64,000 nt of DNA from VRUE01 sp963702575. Lineage in GTDB: Bacteria; Actinomycetota; Thermoleophilia; Solirubrobacterales; 70-9. The stretch lies in the NCBI GenBank assembly GCA_963702575.1, contig CAVPCU010000001.1, forward strand, positions 124,001-188,000, read 5' to 3'. The position numbers were made by a program, and so were the translations under genes. Below are positions 39,138-48,641 of the stretch, piece after piece (within the stretch, counting starts at the first letter, position 1; every line of letters starts with the position of its first letter). Under the pieces are notes generated by a model. That model did no database searches. It worked only from the letters and a program-made list of their open reading frames with translations, and had not been told where the DNA came from.

Positions 39138-41995
39138 GGAAGCTCACCAAGGCACTCGGCGCCATCGCCCTGGCGGCCCTTGGCGCCCTCTGGCTCGCCG
39201 TCCCCGCGCAGGCCGACTTCGGCCTCAACGACTTCAGTTCGGGCTTCTTCAACGAAAACGGTTCCCCGGCGACCCAGGCGGGCTCCCATCCCTTCGCGGC
39301 GACCACGTCCTTCAACGTCAACACCAAGATCGACGCGAAATCGGGCAAAGAAATTCCCGACGGCGACGTGAAGACTCTGCGCTTCCAGTTCCCTCCCGGG
39401 TTGATCGGCGACATCACCGCAGTTCCGCGCTGCTCCAGCGCGGACTTCCTGACAATCAATGAAGAAGCGTACCCCGAATGCCCCAACGCCACCGCGGTGG
39501 GAGCCACCAGGGTCCGCGCCGTCAACGCGGAAGGCATCGGCGACGGCTTCCCTCTCTACAACCTCGTTCCGCCGCCGGGGGTCGCGGCCAAATTCGGCTT
39601 CGTCGTCCAGGACGTGCCGGTGACGATAGAAGCCGGGATCAACGACGAAGCCCCCAACAACATCAGGGCTGCGCTCGTGAACATCCCCCAGGCGGTCTCC
39701 TTCTTTGGTGCTACCGCGACGCAGCTGTGGGGGATCCCCGCCGCGCCCTCCCACGACCCCTTCCGCGGCCACTGCTTGAAGTTCGACGGCGGGACCGTCG
39801 ACGAATTCGCCTCCAAGGGAGTTTGCGAAACCGGCGCCCCCGAAGTCCCCTTCCTCACCCTGCCGCGCTCCTGCACCGGGCCGCTCACCACCAGCTACGA
39901 AGCGATCTCCTGGCAGCAACCCGACGCCGAACCGAACAGGGGCAGCTCCGAAGCGCCGGGGATGACCGGCTGCTCGGCGCTCGGCTTTCACCCCTCGATC
40001 ACCGCCAAGCCGACCAGCCTGGCGGCGCAGAGCCCGACCGGCCTGGACTTCAGCCTCGACGTCCAAGACGAAGGCCTCGGCAATCCGAGCGGCCTCGCCA
40101 ACGCCGACATCGAAAAAGCGCTCGTCACCCTGCCCGAAGGGATGAGCGCCAACCCCTCCCTCGCCGAAGGGCTCGGCGTCTGCACCGAGGAGCAGGTCAA
40201 GCGCGAGGCGCCCGGCTCGGCCCCAGGCACGGGCTGCCCACAGGCCTCCAAGATCGGCACGGTCGAAGTCGAAAGCCCCCTGGTCGAAGAACCCCTCAAG
40301 GGCTCCCTCTTCATCGCCAAGCCCTACGAGAACCCCTTCGGCTCCCTGATCGCCCTCTACGTCGCGATCGAGAACGCCAACCTGGGGATCAGGGTGATCC
40401 AGCCGCTCAAGGTCGAACCCGATCCCCATACCGGCCAGCTGATCACCACCGCAGAAGAAATCCCCCAGCTGCCCTTCTCCCACTTCCGCCTGCACTTCCG
40501 CGAGGGCGGTCGCAGCCCCCTGATCAGCCCGCCGGGCTGCGGCACCTTCGACGCCGCCGCCACCCTCTACCCCTACTCGGGCGAACCGGTCACCTCCACC
40601 TCGGCCTTCCAGATCGTCTCGGGCCCCAGCGAAGGCCCCTGCCCGCCCGTCGGCAACGCCCCCTTCCACCCGGCATTCGAAGCCGGCTCGATCAACAACG
40701 ACGCCGGCTCCTACTCGCCCTTCGTCCTGCGCCTCACCCGCAAAGACGGCGAACAGGACATGTCGAAGTTCTCCACGACCCTGCCTCCCGGCGTGGTCGG
40801 GAAGATCGCCGGCCTGGCCAAATGCTCCGATGCGCAGATCGCCCAGGCCAAGTCGCGCACCGGCCCGCACGGGGCCGAAGAAGAGCTGGCCGACCCATCC
40901 TGCCCCGCTTCCTCGAAGATCGGGCGCACCGTGGCCGGGGCCGGAGTCGGCTCGCAGCTCACCTACGTCCCCGGCTCCCTCTACCTGGCCGGGCCGATCG
41001 GCGGCGATCCCCTCTCGGTCGTCGCGATCGTCCCGGCCAAGGCCGGTCCCTTCGACGCCGGCACCGTCGTCGTCCGCGAGGCCCTCACCCTCAACCCCCT
41101 TACCGCCGAAGTCGAAGTCGACGGCTCCCACTCCGACCCGATCCCCCACATCCTCAAGGGCATCCCGCTGAACGTCAGGGACCTCCGCGTCTATGCCGAC
41201 AAGCCCAACTTCACCCTCAACCCGACCGACTGCGAACCGTCTGCGACCAGGGCCACCCTGTGGGGGGCGGGGACGCTCTTTGACCCCTCGGGCGAATCCC
41301 CCCTCGGCCTCTCCGCCCGCTTCCAGGCCGCCGACTGCGCCGCCCTGGGCTTCAAGCCGCAAGTGGCGATCGCGCTCAAAGGCGGCACCAAGCGCGGCCG
41401 CTTCCCGGCCCTGACCGCGACCGTCACGCCACGTCCGGGAGACGCCAACTTCAGTGGCGCCGTCGTCACCCTGCCGCACTCGGCCTTCCTCGAACAGGGC
41501 CACTTCAAAACGATCTGCACCCGCGTTCAGTTCGCCGCGGGCGGCGGCAACGGAGAACAGTGCCCGGCGGCCTCGATCTACGGCACCGCCAGGGCCACCA
41601 GCCCGCTGCTTGACGAACCGTTCTCGGGCCCGGTCTTCCTCAGGTCCTCCAACCACAACCTGCCCGACCTCGTGGTCGCCCTGCACGGCCTGGTCAACAT
41701 CGACCTCGCCTCCCGCATCGACTCCCACAAGGGCGGCATCCGCTCGACCTTCGAAGCGATCCCCGACGCCCCGGTCTCCAAGTTCGTGCTCGAAATGCAG
41801 GGCGGGGCGAAAGGCCTGATCGTCAACAGCACCAACCTCTGCAACTCGACCAACCGCGCCAAGGGAACCCTGATCGCCCAGAGCGCCAAGCTCGACCGGG
41901 TCGAACCGGTCGTGGCGCCCCTGGGCTGCGGCAAAGGGCACAGGCGGCATAGGCGGCACGCCAAGCAGACCCACAAACGCCACCCGGGGAGGTAG
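39134..41995 (+). CDS. Large secreted protein between the two propeller proteins
   Basis: The protein is 953 residues, intact frame, starting in an ATGA overlap with protein A. The signal peptide (ALGAIALAALGALWLAVPAQA) is followed by two or three similar halves. Each has SLxxEA-type beta segments, P-P-G motifs (FPPGLIGDITAVPRCSSADF; TLPPGVVGKIAGLAKCSDAQI) and Cys pairs (YPECPNA, DPSCPASSKIG, GEQCPAASIYGTA). The tail is His/Arg-rich (GHRRHRRHAKQTHKRHPGR). I do not know a named domain; internal repeats around the 'C-P-x-A-S/T-x-I-G' motif are clear. Coupled translation with protein A suggests the two act together outside the cell. Confidence 0.75.
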   Translation: MRKLTKALGAIALAALGALWLAVPAQADFGLNDFSSGFFNENGSPATQAGSHPFAATTSFNVNTKIDAKSGKEIPDGDVKTLRFQFPPGLIGDITAVPRCSSADFLTINEEAYPECPNATAVGATRVRAVNAEGIGDGFPLYNLVPPPGVAAKFGFVVQDVPVTIEAGINDEAPNNIRAALVNIPQAVSFFGATATQLWGIPAAPSHDPFRGHCLKFDGGTVDEFASKGVCETGAPEVPFLTLPRSCTGPLTTSYEAISWQQPDAEPNRGSSEAPGMTGCSALGFHPSITAKPTSLAAQSPTGLDFSLDVQDEGLGNPSGLANADIEKALVTLPEGMSANPSLAEGLGVCTEEQVKREAPGSAPGTGCPQASKIGTVEVESPLVEEPLKGSLFIAKPYENPFGSLIALYVAIENANLGIRVIQPLKVEPDPHTGQLITTAEEIPQLPFSHFRLHFREGGRSPLISPPGCGTFDAAATLYPYSGEPVTSTSAFQIVSGPSEGPCPPVGNAPFHPAFEAGSINNDAGSYSPFVLRLTRKDGEQDMSKFSTTLPPGVVGKIAGLAKCSDAQIAQAKSRTGPHGAEEELADPSCPASSKIGRTVAGAGVGSQLTYVPGSLYLAGPIGGDPLSVVAIVPAKAGPFDAGTVVVREALTLNPLTAEVEVDGSHSDPIPHILKGIPLNVRDLRVYADKPNFTLNPTDCEPSATRATLWGAGTLFDPSGESPLGLSARFQAADCAALGFKPQVAIALKGGTKRGRFPALTATVTPRPGDANFSGAVVTLPHSAFLEQGHFKTICTRVQFAAGGGNGEQCPAASIYGTARATSPLLDEPFSGPVFLRSSNHNLPDLVVALHGLVNIDLASRIDSHKGGIRSTFEAIPDAPVSKFVLEMQGGAKGLIVNSTNLCNSTNRAKGTLIAQSAKLDRVEPVVAPLGCGKGHRRHRRHAKQTHKRHPGR

Positions 41996-41999
41996 GCCG

Positions 42000-44900
42000 G
42001 TGGGAGCAGGGGCGAAGGCGGGGACGGTCTCGGCGAGCGCCTTGGCCTTGCTGGTCGCGGCCCTACTTGCCCTTGCCTCGGCGCCTCTCGCCCACGCCGC
42101 CACCGGCATCTCCGACGCCGAAGAACTGACCCGCTTCGGCAGCGAAGGCTCCGCCGCCGGCCAGCTGGGGGTGCCCGAAGGCATCGCCACCGATCCCGTC
42201 ACCGGCCACGTCTACGTCCTGAACGCAGGCAACCACCGGATCGAGGAGTTCACCCCCTGGGGCCGCTTCGTCAAGGCCTTCGGCTGGGACGTCGCCCCCG
42301 GTGCGGTCAACGAGGCCCAGGAAGTCAGGGTGAGGGCATCGTCGGGCACCTTCAAGCTCAGCTTCGGCGCCGGCGGCCCCGGCGTCTCGGAAACCGCCAG
42401 CCTCCCCTTCGACGCCACCGCGGCCGAAGTCCAGACGGCCCTCAACTCTCTCGCCAATGTCTCGACCGGCGGCGGCTCGGTCGGCGTCGAAGCGGTCCCC
42501 GGCAAGTCCAGCGGCACCACCCCCTACGTCTACGTGGTCACCTTCAAGGGCTCCCTCGGCGCCAAAGACGTCGCCCAGCTCGTCGCCACGAACGGCGCCG
42601 AACCGCTCGCCGGCGGCAGCCCCGCCACCGAACTCGAAGCCCGCACCCGCGCCGACGGCCATGCCGCCACCGCCGGCCTCGAGTCCTGCACCGAAGAATC
42701 GGGCTGCCAACAGGGGCTCGCAGGCGCTGGGGCGGGCCAGCTCGGCCTTCAGAGCGGCGGCATCGCCGTCGACGCCGCCGGCAACGTCTACGTCAGGGAA
42801 GTCACGAACCTCCGCGTGCAGAAGTTCGACTCCGCGGGCCGCTTCCTGCTCGCCTTCGGCAGCGCAGGAACCGGCCCCGGTCAGTTCAGCGCCGGCCAAG
42901 GTCTCGCCCTCGGCCCCGCAGGCAAGCTCTACGCCGGCGACAACGAACGCATCGAGCGCTTCAACCTCGAAGGCGAATACCAGGCCTCGCTCCCCCTTCC
43001 CGGCGAGACCGTCCAGACCCTCGCCGTCGACCCCGTGAGCGGCGACCTCTACGCCAGCAGCGGCAAAGAAAAGCTCTTCAGGCTCAACTCGACCACCGGC
43101 GCCGAAATCGGCCAGCTCGAAGGCGAGGGAGCGCTCGCCACCAACGCCGCCGGCGACCTCTTCGCGGTACGTCCCTCCGCCACCGAACAGCTGGTCCTGG
43201 AGTACGACTCAAGCGGCAAACCGCTCTCCCCGGCGAGCTGTTGCGAGTCGCCGGAAAAAGTCCCGGGATTCGAAGCCGATTTCCCGATAGCCGGCCTCGC
43301 CACCAACACCGCCGGCACCCTCTACGTCGCCTACTTCTTCAGTGGCGCCGGTAGCTTCATCCGCTCCTTCGGCCCCGGTCCGGTCGGCTTCGAACTGCAG
43401 CCACCCGTCCCGCCCCAGATCACCGCCCAGTTCGCCACCTCGGTGCAAAAGGACGGCGCCACCGTGGCGGCCGAGATCAACCCCCACTTCTGGCCCGACA
43501 CCCGCTACTACGTCCAGTACGGGACCGGCAAATGCTCAGAAGGCGGCTGCGTCCACGAAGCGCCCCTGCCGCCCGGCACCCTGCTCGACCTCCAAACAGG
43601 TCGGCCTGCCCCAGCGGGCCACGGTCCCCCTCGAAAGCCTCAATCCCGGCACCGTCTACCACTACCGCTTCGTCGCCAAGAGCTCCGGCGGCGGCCCGGT
43701 CTTCGGAGTGGGCGGCGGCACCCCCGAAGGCTCCGGCTTCAAGGAAGTGGGCGAAGAATCGAGCTTCACCACCTTCGAACCGCTCTCCTCGCCGCCCTGC
43801 TCCAACGACGGCTTTCGCAGCGGGGCGGGCGCCCACCTGCCCGACTGCCGGGCCTACGAGATGGTCAGCCCGGTGGACAAGGAAGGTCGCGACGTCGAAG
43901 GCGCTGAGCGACGCCTCCGGCTATTCCACCGCCATCGACCAGAGCTCTGCCGGCGGGGAAAAGCTCACCTACTCCTCCTACCGGGCCGAACCCGAAGGCC
44001 CGCCTGCGATCGCCCAGGCGCTCGCCACCCGCGACCCCAAAGCCGGCTGGGGAAACGAAGCGATCGGCCCCCCTCCGAGCCCGGGCGAGAACCCCTTCAA
44101 GGCCTTCTCCGCCGACCTCTGCCACGGCTGGCTCGCCTCCGCGGCCGAACCGCCCCTGGCCCCCGGCGCCCCAGCCGGCTACCAGGAGCTCTTCCGCCGC
44201 GAAGGCTGCGGCAAAGAAAGCTACGAAACGCTGCTCGCGGCCACCCCCAGCGTCCCCGCCGAACAGTTCAGCCCCGAGCTGCAGGGCGCCTCGAGCACCG
44301 GCGCCGACGCGATCGCGCGGGTAAAGGACAAGCTCACCGCCAACGCGACGAGCGGCTTCTGGCAGGCCTACTACGCTGCCGAAGGCGCCCTGCACCTGCT
44401 CTGCGTCCTCCCCACCGGCCTCGCCGACGCCGCCAACTGCTCGGGCGGCACCGGCAGCGAAGCCCTCCAGCTGGCGCCGAGCTCCCTGCACCGCACCTCG
44501 AGCGTCACGGGCGCCCTCTCGGCCGACGGCACCAAGGCCTACTGGACCGACTCGGGGGCAACCAACGCCTCCGGCCCCGGCCACCTCTACCTGCGCCTCA
44601 ACCCCGCAGCGCCCGAAAGCGCGACCAAAGACAAAAAAGGCAACTGCGTCCCCGAAGCGGGGAAGGCCTGCACGGTCGCGGTCTCCGAAATCAAAACCAA
44701 ACTCGCCTCCGAATTCCTCGGTGCCAGCCCGAGCGGGGAAAAAGCCCTCTTCCGCGTCACCGAAGGGACGCTGCTGGGCAACCTCTACCTCTTCACCCTC
44801 AGCGGCACCAGCACGGCGGTCAAACTCGCCGGCAAGACCCTCGGCGTCGCCGGGCGAAGCGAAGACCTCTCGCGAATCTACTTCGTCTCCGAAGAAGTTC

Positions 44901-46936
44901 TTACCGGCACGACCGGCGCCACCGAAGGGCGGCCCAACCTCTACCTCGACAACGAAGGGGCCTTCTCCTTCCTCGCCACGCTCTCTCCCGCAGACGTCCT
45001 CGCGCACGCGATCTCCGACGTCTCCCCCGAACCGGTCGATCACGCCGCCCGCGCGAGCGCCGACGGCAAATCCCTCGCCTTCCTCTCCAGCGCCCGCCTC
45101 ACCGGCTATGACAACGCCGACCAGGAATCGGGCCAACCCGACGCCGAGGTCTTCCTCTACCGGGTCGGCTCGGCGGGACCGGTCTGCGTCTCCTGCAGCC
45201 CCGCCGGCGCGCGGCCTGCAGGGCGGGTCTTGATTGCCCCCGGGGGCTCGGGCGAATTGCCGAGCGCCGCCTCGATCCCGCTCCCCGCCACCGACCTCTA
45301 CGCCCCCCGCGCCCTCTCGACCGACGGCAAGCGCCTCTTCTTTAACTCCTATGACGCCCTCCTGCCCCGCGACGCCAACGGCAAAGAGGACGTCTATGAG
45401 TGGGAGAGCGCTGCCGGCAAGGCAGAATGCGAAGGAAAGGGCGCCGAAGCCTACGTCTCCTCCGCGGGGGGCTGCCTCGGGCTCCTCTCCTCCGGCGAAG
45501 CCTCCGAAGACGCCGAATTCCGAGACGCCGACCCCTCCGGCGAAAACGTCTTCTTCACGACCGACCAGGGACTGGTCGGAGCGGACGAAGGCGAAGAAGC
45601 CGACATCTACGACGCCCGCGTCAACGGCGGCTTCGCCTCGGTATCCAAACCGAAGTTCAAGCTCACGGTCTCCAAGTCGGGAACGGGCTCAGGCACCGTG
45701 ACGAGTTCCCCTTCGGGCATCAACTGCGGCAGCGGGGCGGGCTGCGAAGCCGAATTCGAAGAAGGGGTCGAAGTCACGCTCAACCAGGCGCCTGCCTCGG
45801 GCTCCGAATTCAAAGAATGGACCGGCGCCTGCTCGGGCTCGGGGACCTGCAAGGTGACGATGAGCGCAGCGAAGAGCGTCGGCGCCGTCTTCAACCTCAT
45901 CCCCCGCACGCTCTCGATAACCAAAGCGGGAACCGGCACGGGCGAAGTCAAATGCAAGGTCGGCGCCGGCTCCGCGGAACCCTGCGCCGCCTCCTATCCC
46001 AACGGCACCGCGCTGAAACTCGAAGCGACCGCCAACCCCGGCTCGACCTTCGCCGGCTTCAGCGCCGGCACCGGCTCGGCGGCGAGCTGCTCGACCAGCC
46101 CCTGCGCCTTCACGATCGAAGCCAACAGCACCGTCACGGCGACCTTCAACGTCACCGCCAAACCGAAGTTCAAGCTGACCGTCTCCAAGCCGGGCACCGG
46201 CAGCGGCACGGTCACCTCGACCCCCGCCGCGATCAACTGCGGCACGGGCGCGGGCTGTGAAGCCGAATTCGAAGAAGGGGTCGAAGTCACCCTCAACCAG
46301 TCGCCTGCCGCCGGCTCTGAATTCAAAGAATGGACCGGCGCCTGCACGGGCTCGGGGACCTGCAAGGTGACGATGAGCGCAGCGAAGAGCGTCGGCGCCG
46401 TCTTCAACCTCATCCCCCGCACGCTCTCGATAACCAAGACCGGCACCGGCAGCGGCGAAGTCAAATGCAAGGTCGGCGCCGGCTCCGCGGAACCCTGCGC
46501 CGCCTCCTATCCCAACGGCACCGCGCTGAAACTCGAAGCGACCGCCAACCCCGGCTCGACCTTCGCCGGCTTCAGCGCCGGCACCGGCTCGGCGGCGAGC
46601 TGCTCGACCAGCCCCTGCGCCTTCACGATCGAAGCCAACAGCACCGTCACGGCGACCTTCAACGTCACCGCCAAACCGAAGTTCAAGCTGACCGTCTCCA
46701 AGCCGGGCACCGGCAGCGGCACGGTCACCTCGACCCCCGCCGCGATCAACTGCGGCAGCGGCCCGGGCTGCGAAGCCGAATTAAGCCAGGGGACGATCTC
46801 GGTAAAGATCGTCAGCGCCAGGGCGCTGAGGCTGCTGGGCCGCGGTGGGGATCTGAGCGCCCAGCTGGTCGGGACCTCGGTCCAGTCGCGGAGCGTGAGG
46901 CTTGTGGGGCCTCGGGTCAGGCGCCACCGCGGTTAG
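42000..46936 (+). CDS. Large secreted beta-propeller protein C with InlB-type C-terminus (frameshifted)
   Basis: About 1,640 residues. The GTG at 42000 lies five bases after the previous stop. Signal peptide (ALALLVAALLALASAPLAHA), then NHL propeller and FN3-like parts nearly identical to protein A, and a divergent TolB/PD40-like propeller. Instead of the basic tail it ends with two 171-residue InlB-type repeat units and part of a third. One-base insertions near 43590 (CTCGACC against CTCACC in copy A) and near 43905 (GAAGGCG) break the frame. The final ~45 residues after 46790 depart from the repeat and are Arg-rich, so the C-terminus may be truncated. Confidence 0.75.
42097..43880 (+). repeat. 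1.78-kb direct repeat, copy 2
   Basis: Second copy of the segment at 35327-37111. It keeps the extra G at 42728-42731 that maintains the reading frame, but has an extra G near 43590. Comparing the two copies directly shows which indels are errors or mutations. Confidence 0.9.
45647..46790 (+). repeat. 513-bp tandem repeat, two full units and a partial third
   Basis: Units begin with AAACCGAAGTTCAAGCT at 45647, 46160 and 46673, a constant period of 513 bp (171 codons). Each unit encodes two InlB-type beta domains (TVSKPGTGSGTV...FKEWTGAC, then LSITKTGTGSGEV...STFAGFSAGTG). Units 1 and 2 are nearly identical, so collapse or expansion in assembly is possible. Confidence 0.9.
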
Positions 46937-46956
46937 CCGACCCCTTTCGATACAGA

Positions 46957-47022
46957 GCTGAGACAGAAGATTTACAGAGAGCGCACCACTCGTGCAACGT
47001 GTTGTCCTAGAATTCTGGCATC
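46957..47022 (+). promoter_or_regulatory. Conserved upstream block, copy 1
   Basis: It begins GCTGAGACAGAAGATTTAC and ends directly before the ATG at 47023. It contains CAACGTGTTG, a near-palindrome, and TAGAAT (47008-47013), which sits nine bases before the start codon. The same block precedes the paralogue at 48318, so it is probably a promoter-operator that moved with the gene. Confidence 0.65.
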
Positions 47023-47358
47023 ATGTACGGCGTGCGAGAGAGCTGGACGGACGAGCGACTGGACGACTTTCGGGGCGAGGTCAACAGGCGCTTCGACAAA
47101 TTCGAAGGCGAGGTCGACCGCCGGTTCGACAAATTCGAGGGCGAGGTCGACCGCCGGTTCGACAAATTCGAAGGCGATGTCGACCGTCGGTTCGACGGGG
47201 TCGACCAGCGCTTCGACAAAGTCGACCACGAACTGCACCGGATAAACGATCGGCTCGACGGACTGCATCGCCTGATGATCCAGTTTGGGGGCGTGGTAGC
47301 CGGGGGCATGTTCGTCATGTTCGCCGCTCTGATTGGCTTGGTTGCCACCCAACTCTGA
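47023..47358 (+). CDS. Small coiled-coil protein with C-terminal membrane helix, copy 1
   Basis: The protein is 111 residues. WTDERLDDFRGEV is followed by four 11-residue units of the form VDRRFDKFEGE, a hendecad that should give a long, slightly right-handed coiled coil. A Leu/Ile-rich helix and a C-terminal transmembrane segment (FGGVVAGGMFVMFAALIGLVA) follow. Tail-anchored topology with the coil in the cytoplasm is likely. There is no ribosome-binding site. I do not recognise a named family. A second, shorter copy lies 1.3 kb downstream. Confidence 0.75.
   Translation: MYGVRESWTDERLDDFRGEVNRRFDKFEGEVDRRFDKFEGEVDRRFDKFEGDVDRRFDGVDQRFDKVDHELHRINDRLDGLHRLMIQFGGVVAGGMFVMFAALIGLVATQL
47077..47208 (+). 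repeat. 33-bp tandem repeats in the coiled-coil gene
   Basis: Four units start at 47077, 47110, 47143 and 47176, each reading approximately GAGGTCGACCGCCGGTTCG and on to AAATTCGAAGGC. They keep the reading frame and encode the 11-residue repeat. The copy at 48318 has fewer units, so unit number seems to vary. Confidence 0.9.
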
Positions 47359-47423
47359 ATCCGGCCCCAAGAGGCATCTTCCGCCTCTAGAGCAGACAAT
47401 CACATATTTGTCATAATATCTGG

Positions 47424-47750
47424 GTGACCCCAGGTCGGCTCATCCGCGACGCGCGCAGGCGCCACGGCCTCAGCCAGCAGCGCCTCGCGCGGCGGGTGGG
47501 AAGCCACCAGTCGGCGATCAGCCGGCTGGAGGCCGACGAGGTGTCTCCCAGCATCGAGACCCTCGAGCTGCTGCTGGGAGCGATGGGGGAGCGCCTCGAG
47601 CTTGGCTGCGCTCGGGCCGACCGAGACTACGACCCGCTGCGCCGGCGCGAGATGGCCGCTCGCTCGCCGGCCGAGCGCCTCGCCCTCGGCGCGTCCTGGA
47701 ACCGCATGGCCGCGCGCCTGGCGCAGGCCGGGCGGAGGGCCCGTGGCTGA
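47424..47750 (+). CDS. XRE-family helix-turn-helix regulator (putative antitoxin)
   Basis: The protein is 108 residues from GTG 47424. The HTH is at about residues 5-60 (LIRDARRRHGLSQQRLARRVGSHQSAISRLE, spanning helices 1-4). The C-terminal part is Arg/Ala-rich. TAATAT ends four bases before the GTG, so a leaderless mRNA is likely. The stop overlaps the next gene's GTG region (start at 47743). Small XRE protein followed by a nucleotidyltransferase is the layout of several toxin-antitoxin systems, so this is a plausible antitoxin and autoregulator. Confidence 0.8.
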   Translation: MTPGRLIRDARRRHGLSQQRLARRVGSHQSAISRLEADEVSPSIETLELLLGAMGERLELGCARADRDYDPLRRREMAARSPAERLALGASWNRMAARLAQAGRRARG

Positions 47751-48237
47751 GTCGACCGTTCCGCTCGACGCGGAGCGGATCTTCCGCGCGCTGGACGAGC
47801 ACGGGGTGGACTACGTTCTGATCGGTGGCCTCGCGGTGCAGACCCATGGCCACGTACGGACCACCAACGACGCCGACCTGATGCCCGCGCCGGACCCGGC
47901 CAACCTGAAGCGCCTCGCCGCGGCGCTTCGCTCGCTCGGCGCCCGGGTGCTCAATCCGGGCGAGGAGGGCGCGCCGGTCGACGCGAAGATGCTGCCCCGG
48001 GCGACGATCTGGCAATTCGCCACCCGCGACGGTGGCATCGACGTCATGCACGAGGTGCCCGGTGGGCGCCCCTACGCCGAGCTGAGCGAGAGGGCGCTGC
48101 ACGTGTGGCTGGGGGACATCGACGTCGCGGTCGTCGACCTGGACGACCTGATCCAGATGAAGCTCGCCCGCGGCCGGCCCACCGATCTCGCCGACGTCGC
48201 CGCGCTGACGGATCCCGAGGGCGAGGCGGCCGAGTGA
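47743..48237 (+). CDS. Nucleotidyltransferase-fold protein (putative toxin)
   Basis: The protein is 164 residues from GTG 47743. The nucleotidyltransferase motif is GG at residues 28-29 (VDYVLIGGLAVQTHG) with Asp43 and Asp45 (TTNDADLMP), and a later IDVAVVDLDDLIQMKLARGRPTDLADVAAL. The last part is typical of AbiEii/MNT-type or DUF6036-like proteins. Relatives add nucleotides to tRNA or proteins. The eight-base overlap with the XRE gene suggests coupled translation. The pair is flanked by two copies of the coiled-coil gene. Confidence 0.78.
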   Translation: MAESTVPLDAERIFRALDEHGVDYVLIGGLAVQTHGHVRTTNDADLMPAPDPANLKRLAAALRSLGARVLNPGEEGAPVDAKMLPRATIWQFATRDGGIDVMHEVPGGRPYAELSERALHVWLGDIDVAVVDLDDLIQMKLARGRPTDLADVAALTDPEGEAAE

Positions 48238-48251
48238 CCTCTCGGCACGAA

Positions 48252-48317
48252 GCTGAGACAGAAGATTTACGGAGTGCGCGCCACTCGTGCAACGTGTTGT
48301 CCTAGGATTCTGGCATC
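48252..48317 (+). promoter_or_regulatory. Conserved upstream block, copy 2
   Basis: It is nearly identical to 46957-47022 (GCTGAGACAGAAGATTTAC, CACTCGTGCAACGTGTTG). TAGGAT at 48303-48308 replaces TAGAAT. It ends directly before the ATG at 48318. Confidence 0.65.
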
Positions 48318-48590
48318 ATGTACGACGTGAGAGAGAGCTGGACGGACGAGCGGCTGGACGACTTTCGAGGCGAGGTCAACCGACGGTTCGACAAATTCGA
48401 AGGCGATGTCGACCGGCGGTTCGACAAGGTGGAACGCGAGATGGACCGCCGTTTCGACAAGGTCGAAGGCGAGCTGCATCGCCTCAACGACGGCTTTGCC
48501 GCTCTGAACCGCACGCTGCTGCAGATCGGCGGGGGCGTGATCGCCACCATGATCGCCGGCGCCCTCGGTGTGATCGCGACCCAGCTCTGA
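48318..48590 (+). CDS. Small coiled-coil protein with C-terminal membrane helix, copy 2
   Basis: The protein is 90 residues, clearly paralogous to the protein at 47023. It has the same MYxVRESWTDERLDDFRGEVNRRFDKFEG start (two short matches), three 11-residue units and then LHRLNDGFAALNRTLLQ. A C-terminal membrane helix (IGGGVIATMIAGALGVIATQL) closes it. One unit of the hendecad repeat fewer than copy 1 and a diverged membrane helix suggest the duplication is not very recent, although the upstream block is conserved. Confidence 0.75.
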   Translation: MYDVRESWTDERLDDFRGEVNRRFDKFEGDVDRRFDKVEREMDRRFDKVEGELHRLNDGFAALNRTLLQIGGGVIATMIAGALGVIATQL

Positions 48591-48641
48591 GTGCAGCCAA
48601 GCGTCGGGGGCTGCACGCGGAGCCCGCTCTATCCTTGGCCC

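Noticed and set aside
47077..47208. Regular 33-bp units recall a CRISPR array.
   Set aside because: There are no spacers; the units are contiguous, in frame and encode an 11-residue coiled-coil repeat.
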